From Vesta saturnalis (lineage: Eukaryota > Arthropoda > Insecta > Coleoptera > Lampyridae), in the NCBI GenBank assembly GCA_036346205.1, contig JARFJB010002135.1, forward strand, positions 372,001 to 436,000: 64,000 nucleotides of DNA. Direction: 5' to 3'. The translations under genes and the position numbers were made by a program. Below the pieces are notes generated by a model, which saw only the letters and a program-made list of their open reading frames with translations, ran no database searches and was not told where the DNA came from. Positions 17,076 to 29,299 of the stretch are shown in pieces. Numbering within the stretch: the stretch's first letter is position 1; each line of letters starts with the position of its first letter.

Positions 17076-18026
17076 TTTTATTATACTAGTGTTATTGTTA
17101 TTTATTTATAAATCGTTATTGCTAAGAATTCTTATTAATTTCACAATTATTAATTAAGTATTGTTACAATAATAAATAAGGATTGTTAAAATTAGTGTAC
17201 TAAACAGATTTCAATTTACAAAAGTCTTGTATTTGAGTATGGGTTGATACAGTGGCGGCTCTTTAATGAGATCAAGTGAGCAGCGGTCTATAACTTATTA
17301 GAATCCCACTTAAAAACTACATACATGTTTATGGCGAAATTGATACATACATAATTATACAGAAAGTATTGACCGCATAACAATAATAATTATGCATTTC
17401 TTTTTATACGAGGATAATAACAATGGATACTAAAAAAAAAAAACCGACAACCTACCTATTTATAAATGAAAATGTATTTGAAATTTTAAAGAAACGATCG
17501 TTAGGTACTAAAATGGCTCTAAATGTTTTATTATATCTTTTTTATTAAAAACTTTATATTCAATTATTCACATAAAGCACATTACTTAACTTAGTACCAC
17601 ATCAAACACTAAAAATCAAAATAACTCGGAAACGCACAGGAATTTCGAAACAGAAGAAGGTTCATTATTTTTGTTAAACTGTATTTAGATAATGAAAATA
17701 ATAGTTTTTTTTTTTAAATAGTCATTGGCGTGGAAGTTCTGTTTATGAAAGGGGTTGAGCACCCCCTCCACTCCGCCACTGTGCTAGTTCGCCAACATTT
17801 TATCGCTTGTTTTATGCCCCTTAATTAATAGACATTATCCCCCCAACATGAAAAAAATCTAAGCATTCGTTTATGAGTTGTAATGAAAATTTGAAAAAAA
17901 AAATTATATTCAACACCCTGTATCTCGGAAACGAAGCCTTCCACGACATATGTTTATAGGAACTTTTCTTTTTAGAAACATGTGTTCTATCTCCTGTTAA
18001 AGTTTGTCTACAAAAACTGACTTACC

Positions 18027-18029
<3 letters not shown>

Positions 18030-18084
<55 letters not shown>
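18030..18084. repeat. (TA)n microsatellite, about 54 bp
   Basis: Right flank of the DD41D element at 14811-18029. Confidence 0.95.
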
Positions 18085-18086
<2 letters not shown>

Positions 18087-20658
18087 CGACAAGGATAAAA
18101 AATTGCTAGTTCGTAAAAAAATTCCAGCCAGTTACTCATGAACGATCCTGTATAATTTGTTAAGAAAAAATATTTATGTCAAGAATAATTAAAAATGGAA
18201 TGTTGATTTATAAACATTTCTGTTGCAAAATTGCATTTTAAACGAACCCTTTATTAAAATAACTTTTACGATACAAAGAATAAATAAAAAAAGAAAGATG
18301 AATCTAAATTCCTCTTAAAGACGATCACGTAATCGCAATAAGTTTAAGGGGTTTGCATTTTGCATTTTTGATATACGAGCATCTTATTTATCATTTTATT
18401 CACATTTAGAAATTGACTTTACATTTTGTTCTAATATAAAATGGAATCAATAATCAATAAGAATTAAAAAACATAAAAAGAAATTTAGTTACTAACTGAT
18501 GTGTTAATTAAACAAGTTAAAATTAATGAGGTTCTTGTCGCAATATCATCGCGTGTATGGGAAGTGGGTTATTTAAGTTTAATTAATTTGTTGATTTGGT
18601 AGCATTATTCCTTCATTTAGATTTTATCAAAATTTTATTCGTATAAGCCACGAAAAAGTTGTAAAAAAAAATTATGTAGTGACATTTATCTTACTATATA
18701 CCTGCTTAATATATCTATTATTAGGAACTTTATATACTAAACAGTACTTAGCATTTCAATAAAAGATATTACTTCTTGCAATTGAAGAAAGAAATAATTT
18801 CAGAATAGCATTTTTTCATTTGACAGTTTTAGTGTACTGTATTAGGTCGTATGGACATAATATGTACGTAGCAGCCCCCAAGAGTTCTCCCTGTGACACA
18901 TCTCTTTAGACTGTTACACGCAAACTATACCTCAAACTATTAGGGCTTTCAATAAGTTTAAACCGAAAATTTACAAAGCCCGCATGGCTCCTCAGGATGT
19001 GTTCAAAGAAACTATTTCCATGATTGTTCCCTTTCGGTTTTATAGAAGTCGATACCAACTCTCTTATTTTTCATTCAAAATTAATGGTTTTCAGGTTGTT
19101 ACACATTTTTTGATAGATTTCTTGTGGGAATCGTGCAACTGTGACTCCTCCATCTGAGTTTCGAAAATTTTCTGAACACCAACAGTATAAACCCGAGATT
19201 ATTTAATTATTATTTAATTTCCGATGTTTCTTATCGATTCTTATGATAATTTTAAACCGGAAGCAGTTGATTTAAGTAACATGTTATTGTTTGCGTTTTC
19301 AAATAAAAAATGTTTACAATACCTATCTGTGATGCTTTTAATGTTATTTTAGAATTTTAAAATTTTAACCGTTGTTGGTAACTTTCTTAGGAAGCTTTAT
19401 GATACCTACTTAATTATAATCTCTCCCAACTGTTTCAGGATCTCGGCGATCTACGGAAAAACGCATATTTGTAGTATAATAATTTTGGTGTTCATAAACA
19501 ACAAAGGCACCGCTTAGAATGATTACTTTATTTACTTTTTATTCTGTGCTGTTACAAAAAATGTTTAACATGCAACACGATTTAAAACTCGCCGCAGACA
19601 TGAAAACTTTTTTAAAATGCAACTTGAAAAAACCATATCATAGATGACCGAGATCCAGAAATAGTTGGAACAGATTATAGAAAAAACATGCTTTCAAAAC
19701 CTTCTAGATCTTTTTTATGCAATTCGCGTAGTAAAAGTAACATTATCATTGTCACATTTAACTGTCATGTCATCTTGTGTACATTTATTTTGAAAATGGT
19801 TTACGAACTAAATAAACCGAAACGTTAAAAATGAATCTAGTGTTGTGTTTCGCCATAAACTTTATATTATTAATTAAATTAGTGACCTAAATAGAATATG
19901 TCCATAAAATTGATATAGTTTTGGTTTTTAGTTTCGATCTTAACACATCTAACTCAATAAAGTCTCTGAGTTCTTACTTCATGTTCGCTTGTTTTTTTCA
20001 TACATGTTTTTCTCTGTCCAAATATGACCCCAATATGGTCAATTCCGATGGAACACAAAATTTTCGTTCCATATAAAACGGCTGGATAAGTTGTATTCCT
20101 ATGTATATAATAATATCCCACTCAGTACCGTATTAGCTATCCGAATGTTATCACTTGAATAGGCTGTTTGTGGTTGTTAGTAAATAGTTTTAATACAATA
20201 CTAAATAAGGAGAAGTAGGTCAAACTACTTATTGCCCTCTAATAAAATATTTTTAATATTCTTGTTTTTTCGATGTTTCAAGAAATATAAGGTTTATGAT
20301 ACGCCACTGGATTTGGTTAAACATCAATGAATAATATTTGATTGCAAGAGGATAAATAACATGTGATTTATTCAATGTTTCTTTCAAAAAGTAAACGTTC
20401 TCATTGTTTTACATAGTTTTAAAATGTCACGAAACTTATTTGAAGATATGATTGTAAGTTTAAAGAAATGTTTAAAAATTAAACATAAAAACCAATATAG
20501 CTTACTTAAAAAAGTATACCAATTGAGTAAAAATCACTTAAAGAAGGACTAAATCAATTGTACTGATATGTAATTAAGGATAGACTAGTATTCAAACTAA
20601 GGAAAAATTATAGTTGTAATAGATTTTCGATTCAAGCTGTACGTTATATTGCCACATA

Positions 20659-20661
<3 letters not shown>
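18085..20661. other. AT-rich interval without a recognised gene
   Basis: No coding similarity, RNA gene or paired repeat was found. It may be unique intergenic sequence. Confidence 0.5.

Positions 20662-20721
<60 letters not shown>
20662..20721. repeat. (TA)n microsatellite, about 60 bp
   Basis: Isolated TA tract about 370 bp left of the palindromic MITE. I see no element end directly against it. Confidence 0.93.
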
Positions 20722-20726
<5 letters not shown>

Positions 20727-21093
20727 AATCAGAAAAAAAAATTCTACCAGTATCGCGTAAAATATACATTTAAATTCAAATATATATTTGAAAAAACAAA
20801 CATTCGATAAATATTTGCGATTTTAGGTAATTAAATAAAAATGTTACTGTTACTAGTCCTGGTACCAGAGGTAAATAAATTTCATAAATAATTCAAAATG
20901 AAAACAAAACAACAGGTACATTCAAGTTACGCAAAATAGGAAAACACCTAAAATAACAGCTAGGTTTTAGCGGGTAAAGGTTTACACAATCACGGTCGAG
21001 TCCAAGAGCTTTAGAAAATCGTGTATGATATCCCAGCCTAAATAATGCTGTATGTCTTCGCCTTAAAAGAAAAAAATGTAAATATTCGAAGTA

Positions 21094-21794
21094 CAAGGGT
21101 GAACCAAACATACCTTTTTTTAAATGGGACACCCTATATATTATTTCAAATTTAGATTAAGCTCATCTCTCCCATACTTCCAAGATAGGGTTTCATTAAG
21201 TCATACAGGGTATTTCAAAAGTTATGGTCCATTGTATACGAAAATCATTCTCATTTCAATATCCTGCATACACAGACATTAAGTTTTTGCACACATAATT
21301 TATTGACACTGGACCAGTTTTAAGAGAAAGTGCTATTTTTATAGTATTGCAACAATTTAATACAGGGCGAGCCAAAGTCCGCATACATTAGCTATATGGA
21401 GTGCTTAATAGAAATGAAAGAACATAAATTGTATTTTCACTTTAAAAAAATATACGGGGTGATTTATTTGAAAAAATGAGAAAATCGTGTTTTCGACTTT
21501 TAGCTCGCCCTATATTAAATTGTTGCAGTATTATAAAAATAACACTTTCTCTTAAAACTGGACAAATGTCAAAAAGTTATGCCTGCAAAAAGTTAAAGTC
21601 AAGCTGTTATGTCTACGGTAAACAGGGCGCTTAAATGAGAATGATTTTCGTATACAATTGACCATAACTTTTGACATACCTTGTATAAAGTAATCAAACC
21701 CTATACTGGAAGTATGAGGGAGATGGGCTTAATTGAAATTTGTAATGCTATATAGGGTGTCCCATTTAAAACAAGTAAGTTTGATTTACCTTAT
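21094..21794. mobile_element. Palindromic (foldback) MITE, about 701 bp
   Basis: The left arm 21094-21374 and right arm about 21500-21794 are near-perfect inverted copies around a 125-bp loop. TA dinucleotides flank both ends (21092-21093 and 21795-21796). The arms contain AAATGGGACACCCTATATA, resembling ends of the DD41D elements here. No transposase remains, so it is non-autonomous. Mobilisation by the DD41D family is plausible but unproven. Confidence 0.8.
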
Positions 21795-22089
21795 TAATAT
21801 GCAACACCCTGTAAATACGAAAATAATTTTTTAATTTTATAAGTTTGAACTTGCCTATAATTTTTGTAAATAACTATATTTCATATCGTCTATAATAACG
21901 TACAATGCGTTTATATTGAACCTGACTCTTGACCACTAAGTTAGTTTGAGAATCTTAAATGATAATAAAGTTTTTGCGGTTTTTTTGTTCATAACTTTAG
22001 AGTTGGTATTCAATTTTTCTTGGCTGTCATATAAATCACTTATGCTCATTTTCTATGTTGTATTTTTAATTTTTTATGCTATTTATTAT
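21795..22089. other. AT-rich spacer
   Basis: There is an ACACCCTGTA motif at about 21804, possibly a remnant element end. Nothing else is recognised. Confidence 0.4.
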
Positions 22090-23130
22090 TTCAGTTTAAT
22101 TGTTGATTAAGATAATACACATAATAAACATAAATAAGGTTGGCAAAGTTATAGTTTATGTTGTATGTAGTGTATGTTGAATTGGTGTTTCGGGTGTTGG
22201 CCCGCGTTGCTGTTGTAGTCTCTAAGAGGCTGTTTACTAGACGTTTCGGCAAGATCCCACTTGCCATCTGCAAGATACGTTTAACTTTCAGCTGCTGCTT
22301 CGTATTGAACTGACTCCTTTTGGTTGAGGTTCCGTGTTATAGTGTTCCGAGTCGCTGGTTACGTATTTTTGGTCCCCTTGTTGCGCTTTCACTTTCTCTA
22401 CTTTCATTTTTGTTGTTTTATTTCGTTGCACTTTCACTTTCTCTACTTTCGCTTTCGTTTGTTGTCGTGTTGTCGGTAACTTAATCCATCATCCCTGGTA
22501 TTGAGGTTGTATATGTGCTTTTCTATTTCGATAGCCTCTCTGATGATGCCAGATTTGTAATGTTCTATGTTGACTAGCATTGTGGTGTTTTGAAAGTCAA
22601 TTTTATGACCTGATGTTTACATGTTGTGCTAAAGATGAGGTAGTTTGGCCTTTTTTAACAGAATTGATATGTACTGATCTTCCCGTTTGTTGGTCCGATA
22701 TATACCGAGGCACATCTGTCACATGGAATACAGTATACTCTTTCCCTTCTATGTTTATTTCTTCCTTGGGAATTTTTAGCATCGTGTTGATCTTCCTTGC
22801 TGGTTTAAATATTGTTTTGATTTTGTTTCTGTAGTATCTTGCTTATTAATATCGGTTGTTCCTCTTATGTATGGTAGATATGTTGTCGTTGTAGGTTCTT
22901 CGTCTTCTGGTTGACCTGTGATTTATTTCTCTTTGTATGTCCCGTTCCTTGAATCCGTTTTGGCGTAGGGATCTGCCTACTTGGTTTATCTCTGCTTGTC
23001 TGTGGTCCTCGTCATTTAGCATTTTAGAGCAGTGTATTAGCGTTTTCAATACAGACTGTGCTTGTGCTAGATTAGTCTGCCTGAAGATATCGATCCGAGT
23101 GTGTCGGTTTCCGGTATATGGTGTGACCAA
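22090..23130 (-). pseudogene. Penelope-like element fragment (end of RT and GIY-YIG endonuclease)
   Basis: Minus-strand translation begins with the RT thumb/linker type sequence (IFRQTNLAQAQSVLKTLIHCSKML, shortened here to its conserved layout) and INQVGRSLRQNGF at 23130-22846. It continues PYIRGTTD with an IKTIFKP-like string near 22820. Another frame then gives VYCIPCDRCASVYIGPTNGK near 22745-22680. The Y-x-I-P-C-x-x-C spacing followed by VYIG is the start of the GIY-YIG endonuclease typical of Penelope-like elements. SSLAQHVN further left fits the conserved AEH region. Multiple frameshifts and stops are present, and no LTR-like repeats were seen. Truncated and inactive. Confidence 0.75.
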
Positions 23131-23159
23131 ATCGATCGTTGTCCCTTTTTATCAACACA

Positions 23160-23660
23160 TTCATGTTTGTGTGTTTGCGTTTTTGTGTGTTTGTGTGTTT
23201 GTGTGTTTGCGTGTTTGCGTATTTGCGTGTTTGCGTGCTTGCGTGCTTGCGTGTTTGCGTGTTTGCGTGTTTGGGTGTTTGCGTGTTTGCGTGTTTACGT
23301 GTTTGCGTGTTTGCGTGTTTGCGCTTGTGCGCGTGTGCGCGTGTGCCCGTGTGCCCGTGTGCGCGTGTGCGCGTGTGCGCGTGTGTGTGCGTTTGTGCGT
23401 GTGTGCGTGTTTGCGTGTGTGCGTGTGTGCGTGTGTGCGTGTGTGCGTGTGTGCGTGTGCACGTGTGCGCGCTGGCGTGCGTGTGTGTGTGTATGTGTGT
23501 GTGTGTGTATGTGTGTATGTGTGTGTATGTGTGTGTATGTGTGTGTATGTGTGTATGTGTGTATGTGTGTGTGTACGTGTGTTCGTGCGTCCGTGCGTTC
23601 GTGCATCCGTGCGTGCGTGCGTGTGTCTGTGTGTGGATGTATGTTAGTATCAACGATAAC
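23160..23660. repeat. Long degenerate (GT)n-type array, about 500 bp
   Basis: Variant hexamers and dimers such as GTGTTTGC, GTGTGCGC and GTGTGTAT grade from left to right. The array ends with TGTGGATGTATGTTAGTATC, which also follows the GT arrays near 33950 and 61980. It is therefore probably an internal array of that dispersed family. Long open frames here (Cys/Val-rich or Thr/His-rich) are artefacts of the repeat. Confidence 0.9.
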
Positions 23661-23733
23661 CCCAGGGCCATAATGTGTACAGGCCGTCCATCGTGACTGT
23701 GAAAAAGTCTAACGCTGTGATCTCGTAACTGTT

Positions 23734-23983
23734 GGTTATTGCAGCATCGGACACTGGTGGTGTAAGAGATCATGGTACACCGAAGATCGTTTAAAATATT
23801 GCTTCACATTTACAGTTACAGCTTAACAATGTTATTTAATACATTATATTACTTGTATGGTTATTGCAGCATCGAACACTGGTGGTGTAAGAGATCAGCG
23901 TACACCGGAGATCGTTTAAAATATTGCTTCACATTTACAGTTACAGCTTAACAATATTATCTAATGTATTATACTACTTGTAA
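23734..23983. repeat. Tandem duplication of a 125-bp unit
   Basis: Unit 1 starts GGTTATTGCAGCATCG at 23734 and unit 2 at 23859. They share ACTGGTGGTGTAAGAGATCA and the rest of the unit with few changes. Confidence 0.9.
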
Positions 23984-24142
23984 TACGAATATTATATACA
24001 ATTTTATGAGAAAATAGGGTTAAATAAAACGCTTGACCTACGTATCTTTTATGACCGTATCTTTTATGGAATAGCATTCCCACTTCTAGTGACAATGGAA
24101 TTAAAGCAGTATTGTTTCTAAAAATTACTATGCAATTAAATT

Positions 24143-25308
24143 ACAATTGGGTTTTTGAGAAAAAACTTTTTGTAATAAATACGTTTTATAACAAAACTAT
24201 TTTTAGTTTTTTTTTCGCTCTAATTAAAAAGTTATATTAAATTAAAAATACATTTTTGAATCCAGTACTGAAAACACGCCGACAGTTGCCGAACAAACCA
24301 GAGCGCGTGTGACGTCACAATGTTTATTTTTACTCATCGTAGCATACAGCTGATACAGTGTTTTGACTTTTAATCGATTAAATCTTGTTATTATCGTCAA
24401 TATATTGATAAATATGTCAGACCTTAAAAGGTATCGTGCTTCCTTCGCGCCATTATGTACGAATACTACAAAAACAACTCCCCAAAAATGTTTTTAAATG
24501 TTTCACAAGATGTTAAAACGTCGAAATAAAAGGGTTCAAGCAATGCGACGACCTAATCCCTAAATAACATAAAATTTTTGTTGTTGTGAAGATCATTTTG
24601 ATGTAAGTATTTTATAATGATATAGTAATTAATAATTATTTATGTAAACGTATAAATTGAATAAATACAATTCGTTAATAAATTTTTTAATTAAACTCCA
24701 GAATCATAACTTTTAAAAATCATAGCATCAAAAAATTCTATCAATAATTTAAAACGATTAAATAATAACTTTATACGCGATTATTGAATGGTTTCGGTTT
24801 AATTTAGTATTTTATATTTTAATTACGTGCTAGGTTACGTACTATACGAAACTGAAATTTTAAAAGTGTATATAATGGTGGTTCTTCCGTTGTTATAATG
24901 TCATTTAAATAATTCTCATTATTTGATGTTTTTTTAGCTGAAAGAAGACATGCAGAATTATAATTATATTTTCTATACTATAATGGGACGTAGAGCAATA
25001 ACTAAGTTGATGTAGTACCGCACAAGTTTAGTTGTCAACCTAACCGTAATTAAACAAAAGTAGCTATCTATCATAAATAATTTTTTTGCACTAAATTTCG
25101 GATATTTTTAGTTAATTTACATGTAGAAGTCGTTGACACTGTACTATTGAGAATTAATTTAACATTATGACGTCTCAAACATGGCGACCAATAGTGGCGC
25201 GTTTGTAGTGATTCTTTTAAAAAATTTTTGCATCGACTCTTAATATAATTTATGGTAAAGTTTTAAAATACATAAAAAACAATGGATAAATTTTTTTTTC
25301 AATAACCC
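24143..25308. mobile_element. Candidate TIR element, about 1.17 kb, no coding capacity
   Basis: The ends are inverted: TTGGGTTTTTGAGAAAAAA on the left against TTGGGTTATTGAAAAAAAA (reverse complement) on the right. A second matching pair lies about 170 bp inside, GACGTCACAATGTT near 24311 and GACGTCATAATGTT (complement) near 25157. No protein was recognised. It could be a MITE. The superfamily is not determinable by eye. Confidence 0.5.
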
Positions 25309-26914
25309 AATTACTATACTATTACAAACTGATATTATTGGAATGTAAATCTTTCTTTTAACAATGACTAATTTAGAATACAATGAGTTTTAGTTGAACT
25401 TATTTTAATTGCTTTGCATATATTATAAATGTTTGATGATAGTCAGTTTACTTGCATTTCCAGTATAAGACGCTTGGTTAATTTTTTAGAAAATTGAGAA
25501 AATGTCAAAGTTAGGACCGGGAAAAGCTTTTAGTGCTCAGACTCGCTAAGTAGTGTTTAACGTTTTTGAATATTTAAAAAAAATCGCGAACAGTGAAGTG
25601 AACATCATAGATTGTGTTAAAACCATTCTGAGGTTGTTTTAAAAAATTTTGCTGCTAAATATTATGGTAAGTTTAAATTAGAGCATGTACATTTTTTTCA
25701 ACAATTAATATCATTCACAATCTATGTGTTATTAATATTACATTAATTGTATTACGTATAACAATGCTAATTATATTTCAATGTTTATTACTTTTGAACT
25801 GTTTTTAAATTTTAATAGTCTAACTTACATATGAGTTAATTTTTAGATTAATTAAATCAAATAGTTAAACAAAATTTTAACTAGATCGCTTATATTTTAA
25901 TATTATTATTATTTAAACTGATATTTATAAAGTATTAATTGTATTTAATAATAAATGTTTGATGAATAGTCACTTTATTATTTCCTATGTATTTTAAAAT
26001 GGATTAAATATTAATTTAGATAAATTGAAAATGCTCAAAGTTTAACGATAATTTTATTAGACTGCTTGTTTTTTTAAATTAGTATAAAATCTAAATATTT
26101 CAAGAATTGATTTATAAATCGTTATTTAATATTTAAATAAATTATAATAAACAATTGCAATTAATCACTATTACTGAATGCTTCTTTTAGAATTGAATTT
26201 TCAACTTTAAACATATTATTAAATTTGTTAAAATGTTGCATTAATTATATTGTTAAATTTCGTTAAGATATTCAAGTAATTTCTATTTAGTTATACAATT
26301 TAAATTTATGCACCTATTAACATTTAACTAAAATTTATATTAGTTAAAGTATTAAACTTCAATTAAAATAATGTTAATATCAATTAATTTTAATTTACTG
26401 TTATTTTAAATGTTTTACTAATTTAGCATAATTTTTGACTATGCGTTTAACAATTTTACTAATATTATTTACTACAAGTACTAGTTTTAAATGTTATATT
26501 ATAGATATGTTATGATTTAATTTAAATTTACTACATCTTAATTAAATACTCAAGAAACGTATGTTAACGATATTTATAAATTAATAAGATAGATTATTAT
26601 GTAATGGTGAAAGTTTACATTTTCATATATTAACTTCTATCTGACATAATAGATATTTATGTATTAAGGGCATAATCAGAAGATTATGGCTCGAGGGAAT
26701 GTTAAAAGCCCGTGGTACATACAATGTTTTATTTTATTTTGCACCATGAAACTGGAACAAAATTTTAAAAAGATTCAGTATTTTCGGCAAGTTTTTAAAT
26801 GCAAATGCAGTGAAATAAAGTCGACAGTCGGCTAATTTGTTGTTACTAAGATACTGTGATATTGCTAAATTGTTGTTAAGGTACTGTTTGTTTGTAAATA
26901 ATTTGCATTCTAAA
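25309..26914. other. Very AT-rich interval upstream of the recombinase gene
   Basis: No ORF of note. If the downstream gene is part of a Crypton, some of this may be its 5' region, but no boundary was found. Confidence 0.4.
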
Positions 26915-28084
26915 ATGGAAGGTGAAAACGCAAAAACTTACTCACAAGAAATTTTAGATGAATTTGAGGCCGCCCAGGCAAAAATAATTCCAAGTAAATT
27001 GAAATATTTATGCATGAAAGAGTACGAAAAGTTTTGCGCGTGGCGGAGCACAAAAAATGTGTCCACAAAATGTGATGAAAAAGTTGTGATGGCATACTTG
27101 TCTTAAATGGTAAGGGATTGTATATATATATACATTAGTCAATTATCTCTATTCAATAAATATCTATTTTTGCAGTCAAAGATCTATAAGCCGTCGTCAC
27201 TGTGGTGTTTATATTCTAAATTGAAAAAGATGTTCAAGTTGAAGGAAGATGTTGATATATCTCGTTTTTTCATGCTCACAGAATTCATGAAGAATAATTC
27301 TGTAGGTGATCAAGCTAAAAAGTCATATGTATTGCAACGGCATCAAATTGAAGAATTCATGTTGGAGGCGCCTGATCACACGTACTTGTTAGTTAAGGTA
27401 TAACGATTTTAGTTTTTTTTTCCAATTGTCATTATAAAAATTATTGTGTTTTATAGGTTGTCACAGCCTTTAGTATTTTTGGAGCATGTCGTCGCGAAGA
27501 ACTGCACGATTTGGCTGTACAGGACGTAACAACTGAGGGATCAGTGCTATTAGTGAAGATAAAAAAAAAACAAAACTTATACTTCGAGGCAATTTACAAT
27601 TGTACCAAGCGATGGATTGGTTGATTACGTCTTTTTGTACCGAAAATATGCAGCATTACGACCGGAACATACTAAAATTGACAGCTTGTTTTTGTCGTAT
27701 CATAATGGCAAATGTAGTGCTCAGACTGTTGGGAAAAACACCTTAGGCAAAATGCCGAGGATAATAGCAGAGTTCCTCAATCTACCGGATGCCCATAAGT
27801 ACACAGGGCACTGCTTTCGCAGGAGTGCGGCGACGATCTTTGCAGAAAGCGGCGGTGATACAAGGGCACTGAAGCAGCTTGGTGGATGGCGATCGGATAA
27901 AGTAGCCGAATCATATGTAGAGAATTCTCTGCAAAATAAAATTAAAATTGCTCAGAACATTACTGGTACAGCAGCTATAAGTATACCACAGAACGGCGAA
28001 GGAACTGTCAGTTTTGGTGTTGGCTCATCTGGAGTTACAATTGCAAATCCATCCAACTGTATTTTCAATTTTTACAAAGACTAA
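26915..28084 (+). CDS. Crypton-like tyrosine recombinase, two introns, two lesions
   Basis: A tyrosine recombinase (phage-integrase fold) of the type found in insect Crypton DNA transposons. Exon 1 (26915-27109) starts ATG GAA GGT. Exon 2 is 27176-27397, and exon 3 is 27457-28084. Introns are bounded by GTAAGG...TTTTGCAG and GTATAA...TTATAG, and phases agree across the joins. Catalytic residues are visible: Arg in FGACRREEL, His-x-x-Arg in YTGHCFRRSAAT, Trp in LGGWRSDKV, and the Tyr nucleophile in AESYVENS. Two lesions exist: an in-frame TAA two codons before the exon 1 end, where relatives appear to have a sense codon, and a one-base indel in an A10 run near 27570. An AATAAA lies at about 28110. 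Without these lesions it would be about 350 residues. Confidence 0.8.
27110..27175 (+). other. Intron 1 of the tyrosine recombinase gene
   Basis: Donor GTAAGG and acceptor TTTTTGCAG. Splicing joins the conserved AYLS block to SKIYKPSSLW. Confidence 0.75.
27398..27456 (+). other. Intron 2 of the tyrosine recombinase gene
   Basis: Donor GTATAA and acceptor TTTTATAG. It joins TYLLVK to VVTAFSIFGACRRE in frame. Confidence 0.75.
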
Positions 28085-28269
28085 GTTTCATTACTATTAT
28101 TTTTATTAATAAAGGTTGTATAGTAAGGTTGTTGTTTCAATAATTCTTTCAACTTACGTGACATATCATATCATGTGTTTGCTGTCAATCATGCTGCTTA
28201 GCAACAATGACATTTCCGTGCTATAAAGACCATATTACGCCCGCATTTGGGGGCGTATAAAGAACATTA

Positions 28270-28475
28270 TGGTGGCAAAATAAAATAAAGTTTTAAACGT
28301 CCATCCGACATAGATTATTGATATGTTTTTACGGTGTTGCCTATTTTCGTTATGAACGTATTAAAAAGGTGGTTGCATAATTATCCTACACATGATTATT
28401 ATTATTAAAATGATTTCAATTTCCACCTTGTAGGTTGGAAGGTCGTGTGCTGTTCTACACCAGATATTTTCTTTT
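28270..28475. repeat. Dispersed family R, 3' end copy with terminal hairpin
   Basis: Shares AAGTTTTAAACGTC, TTGCATAATTATCCTA and TGTAGGTTGGAAGGTC with copies at 34490-34835 and 62745-63126. It ends in a GTGTG...TACAC hairpin (28445-28460). Confidence 0.75.
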
Positions 28476-29119
28476 TACTTGAAAACCCAATATTTATAAA
28501 AATTCATTAAATACTGAAGAAGTAAATATTTCTTAAACTAGTTTTCTGTATTTTTACATTTTAAATGTACCTTAACTGTATCTAGATGGAATAATTATAT
28601 TTCTGTATTTTAATCTAGATATTATGAATAAAATGTACTTATCTGCACATGTATCTAGATATATAATTGTTATCTGTATTTAGATACAGAAAATAGTGTA
28701 TCTGACGCAATACTGATCATAACCAGTGCTACTTGCAAAAACCAATCAAATAACGATTAAACAGCCATTGTTATTGAAACGTGTAAAAATCGTAATCGAT
28801 TCTGAATTTTATTAAACACCCTCGTATGTTAGTATGTATAATAATAAAATTTAAAATTAAATCGTAAAAAAAAATAAACCTAAACCCGTTTCTCATCACA
28901 TTAAAATGGTTAGAATCTACTTTAATTTAAAGGTAAAAATTATTTACATTGAAAACTTGGAGAATTTTCGTTAATCTCTCCTGTATGAGATTATATCTAA
29001 TACTTTCCTATGAAACGAGAGAGACATGGGTTACCTAACACCCGTTACATTAACTATAATTGATATATAACACTAACTAAAGTCTATTAAGAACAAAATA
29101 GAAATTATGTAATATTTAC
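28476..29119. other. Interval without a recognised feature (host intron 3' of the 29120 exon)
   Basis: Contains repeated TATCTAGAT-type words around 28580-28700 but no coding similarity. Confidence 0.4.
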
Positions 29120-29234
29120 CTTAATCATGGAGGAAGCCATTTTATCCAAAAATCCCCTACTAAATAATGCCGCATCTTCACCACACGCCCTTCTAATTGT
29201 TTGGGTAGAACAATCTACATATTCTTGAAATGAG
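29120..29234 (-). CDS. Host gene exon: conserved Cys-rich insect protein, downstream exon
   Basis: A 115-nt exon on the minus strand. The acceptor is TTTGTTTCAG and the donor AAG/GTAAAT. Read in the phase left by the exon at 57627-58025, the first base completes a Cys codon (TG+C), giving VCC then SFQEYVDCSTQTIRRACG and LFSRGFLDKMASSMIK. From memory this matches the continuation of the same protein in other insects (VCCSFQEYLDC-type), which supports the join. The following exon was not found in the window. Cys spacing suggests a secreted disulfide-bonded protein, but the signal-peptide exon is not visible. No name or function assigned. Confidence 0.7.
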
Positions 29235-29299
29235 CTGAAACAAAGTAAATAATTGAAATACGTAAAAAAATTTACATTACATAACTCGAGCATTATCAA

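Larger units (their letters stand above)
14811..18029 (+). mobile_element. DD41D element with about 1-kb TIRs that include the transposase 3' end
   Basis: The right end reads outward TA-CAGGGTAAGTCAG and the left TA-TAGGGTGAGTCAG. The inverted arms run 14811-15839 and about 16967-18029, so each TIR is about 1.03-1.06 kb. An inner pair of ends, TA-CAGGGTGTTG, occurs at 14921 and 17930. The arms are symmetric on both sides of that TA (layer 1 about 108/97 bp). The inner limit of the TIR lies within the transposase gene, so its last codons are duplicated in antisense at 15729-15839. (TA)n tracts flank both ends. Only the transposase gene lies between the arms. Confidence 0.9.

Noticed and set aside
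23072..23773. Long Cys/Val-rich and Thr/His-rich open frames (up to 236 codons)
   Set aside because: They result from the GT/CA array having no stop codons. Composition is pure repeat and no domain is present.
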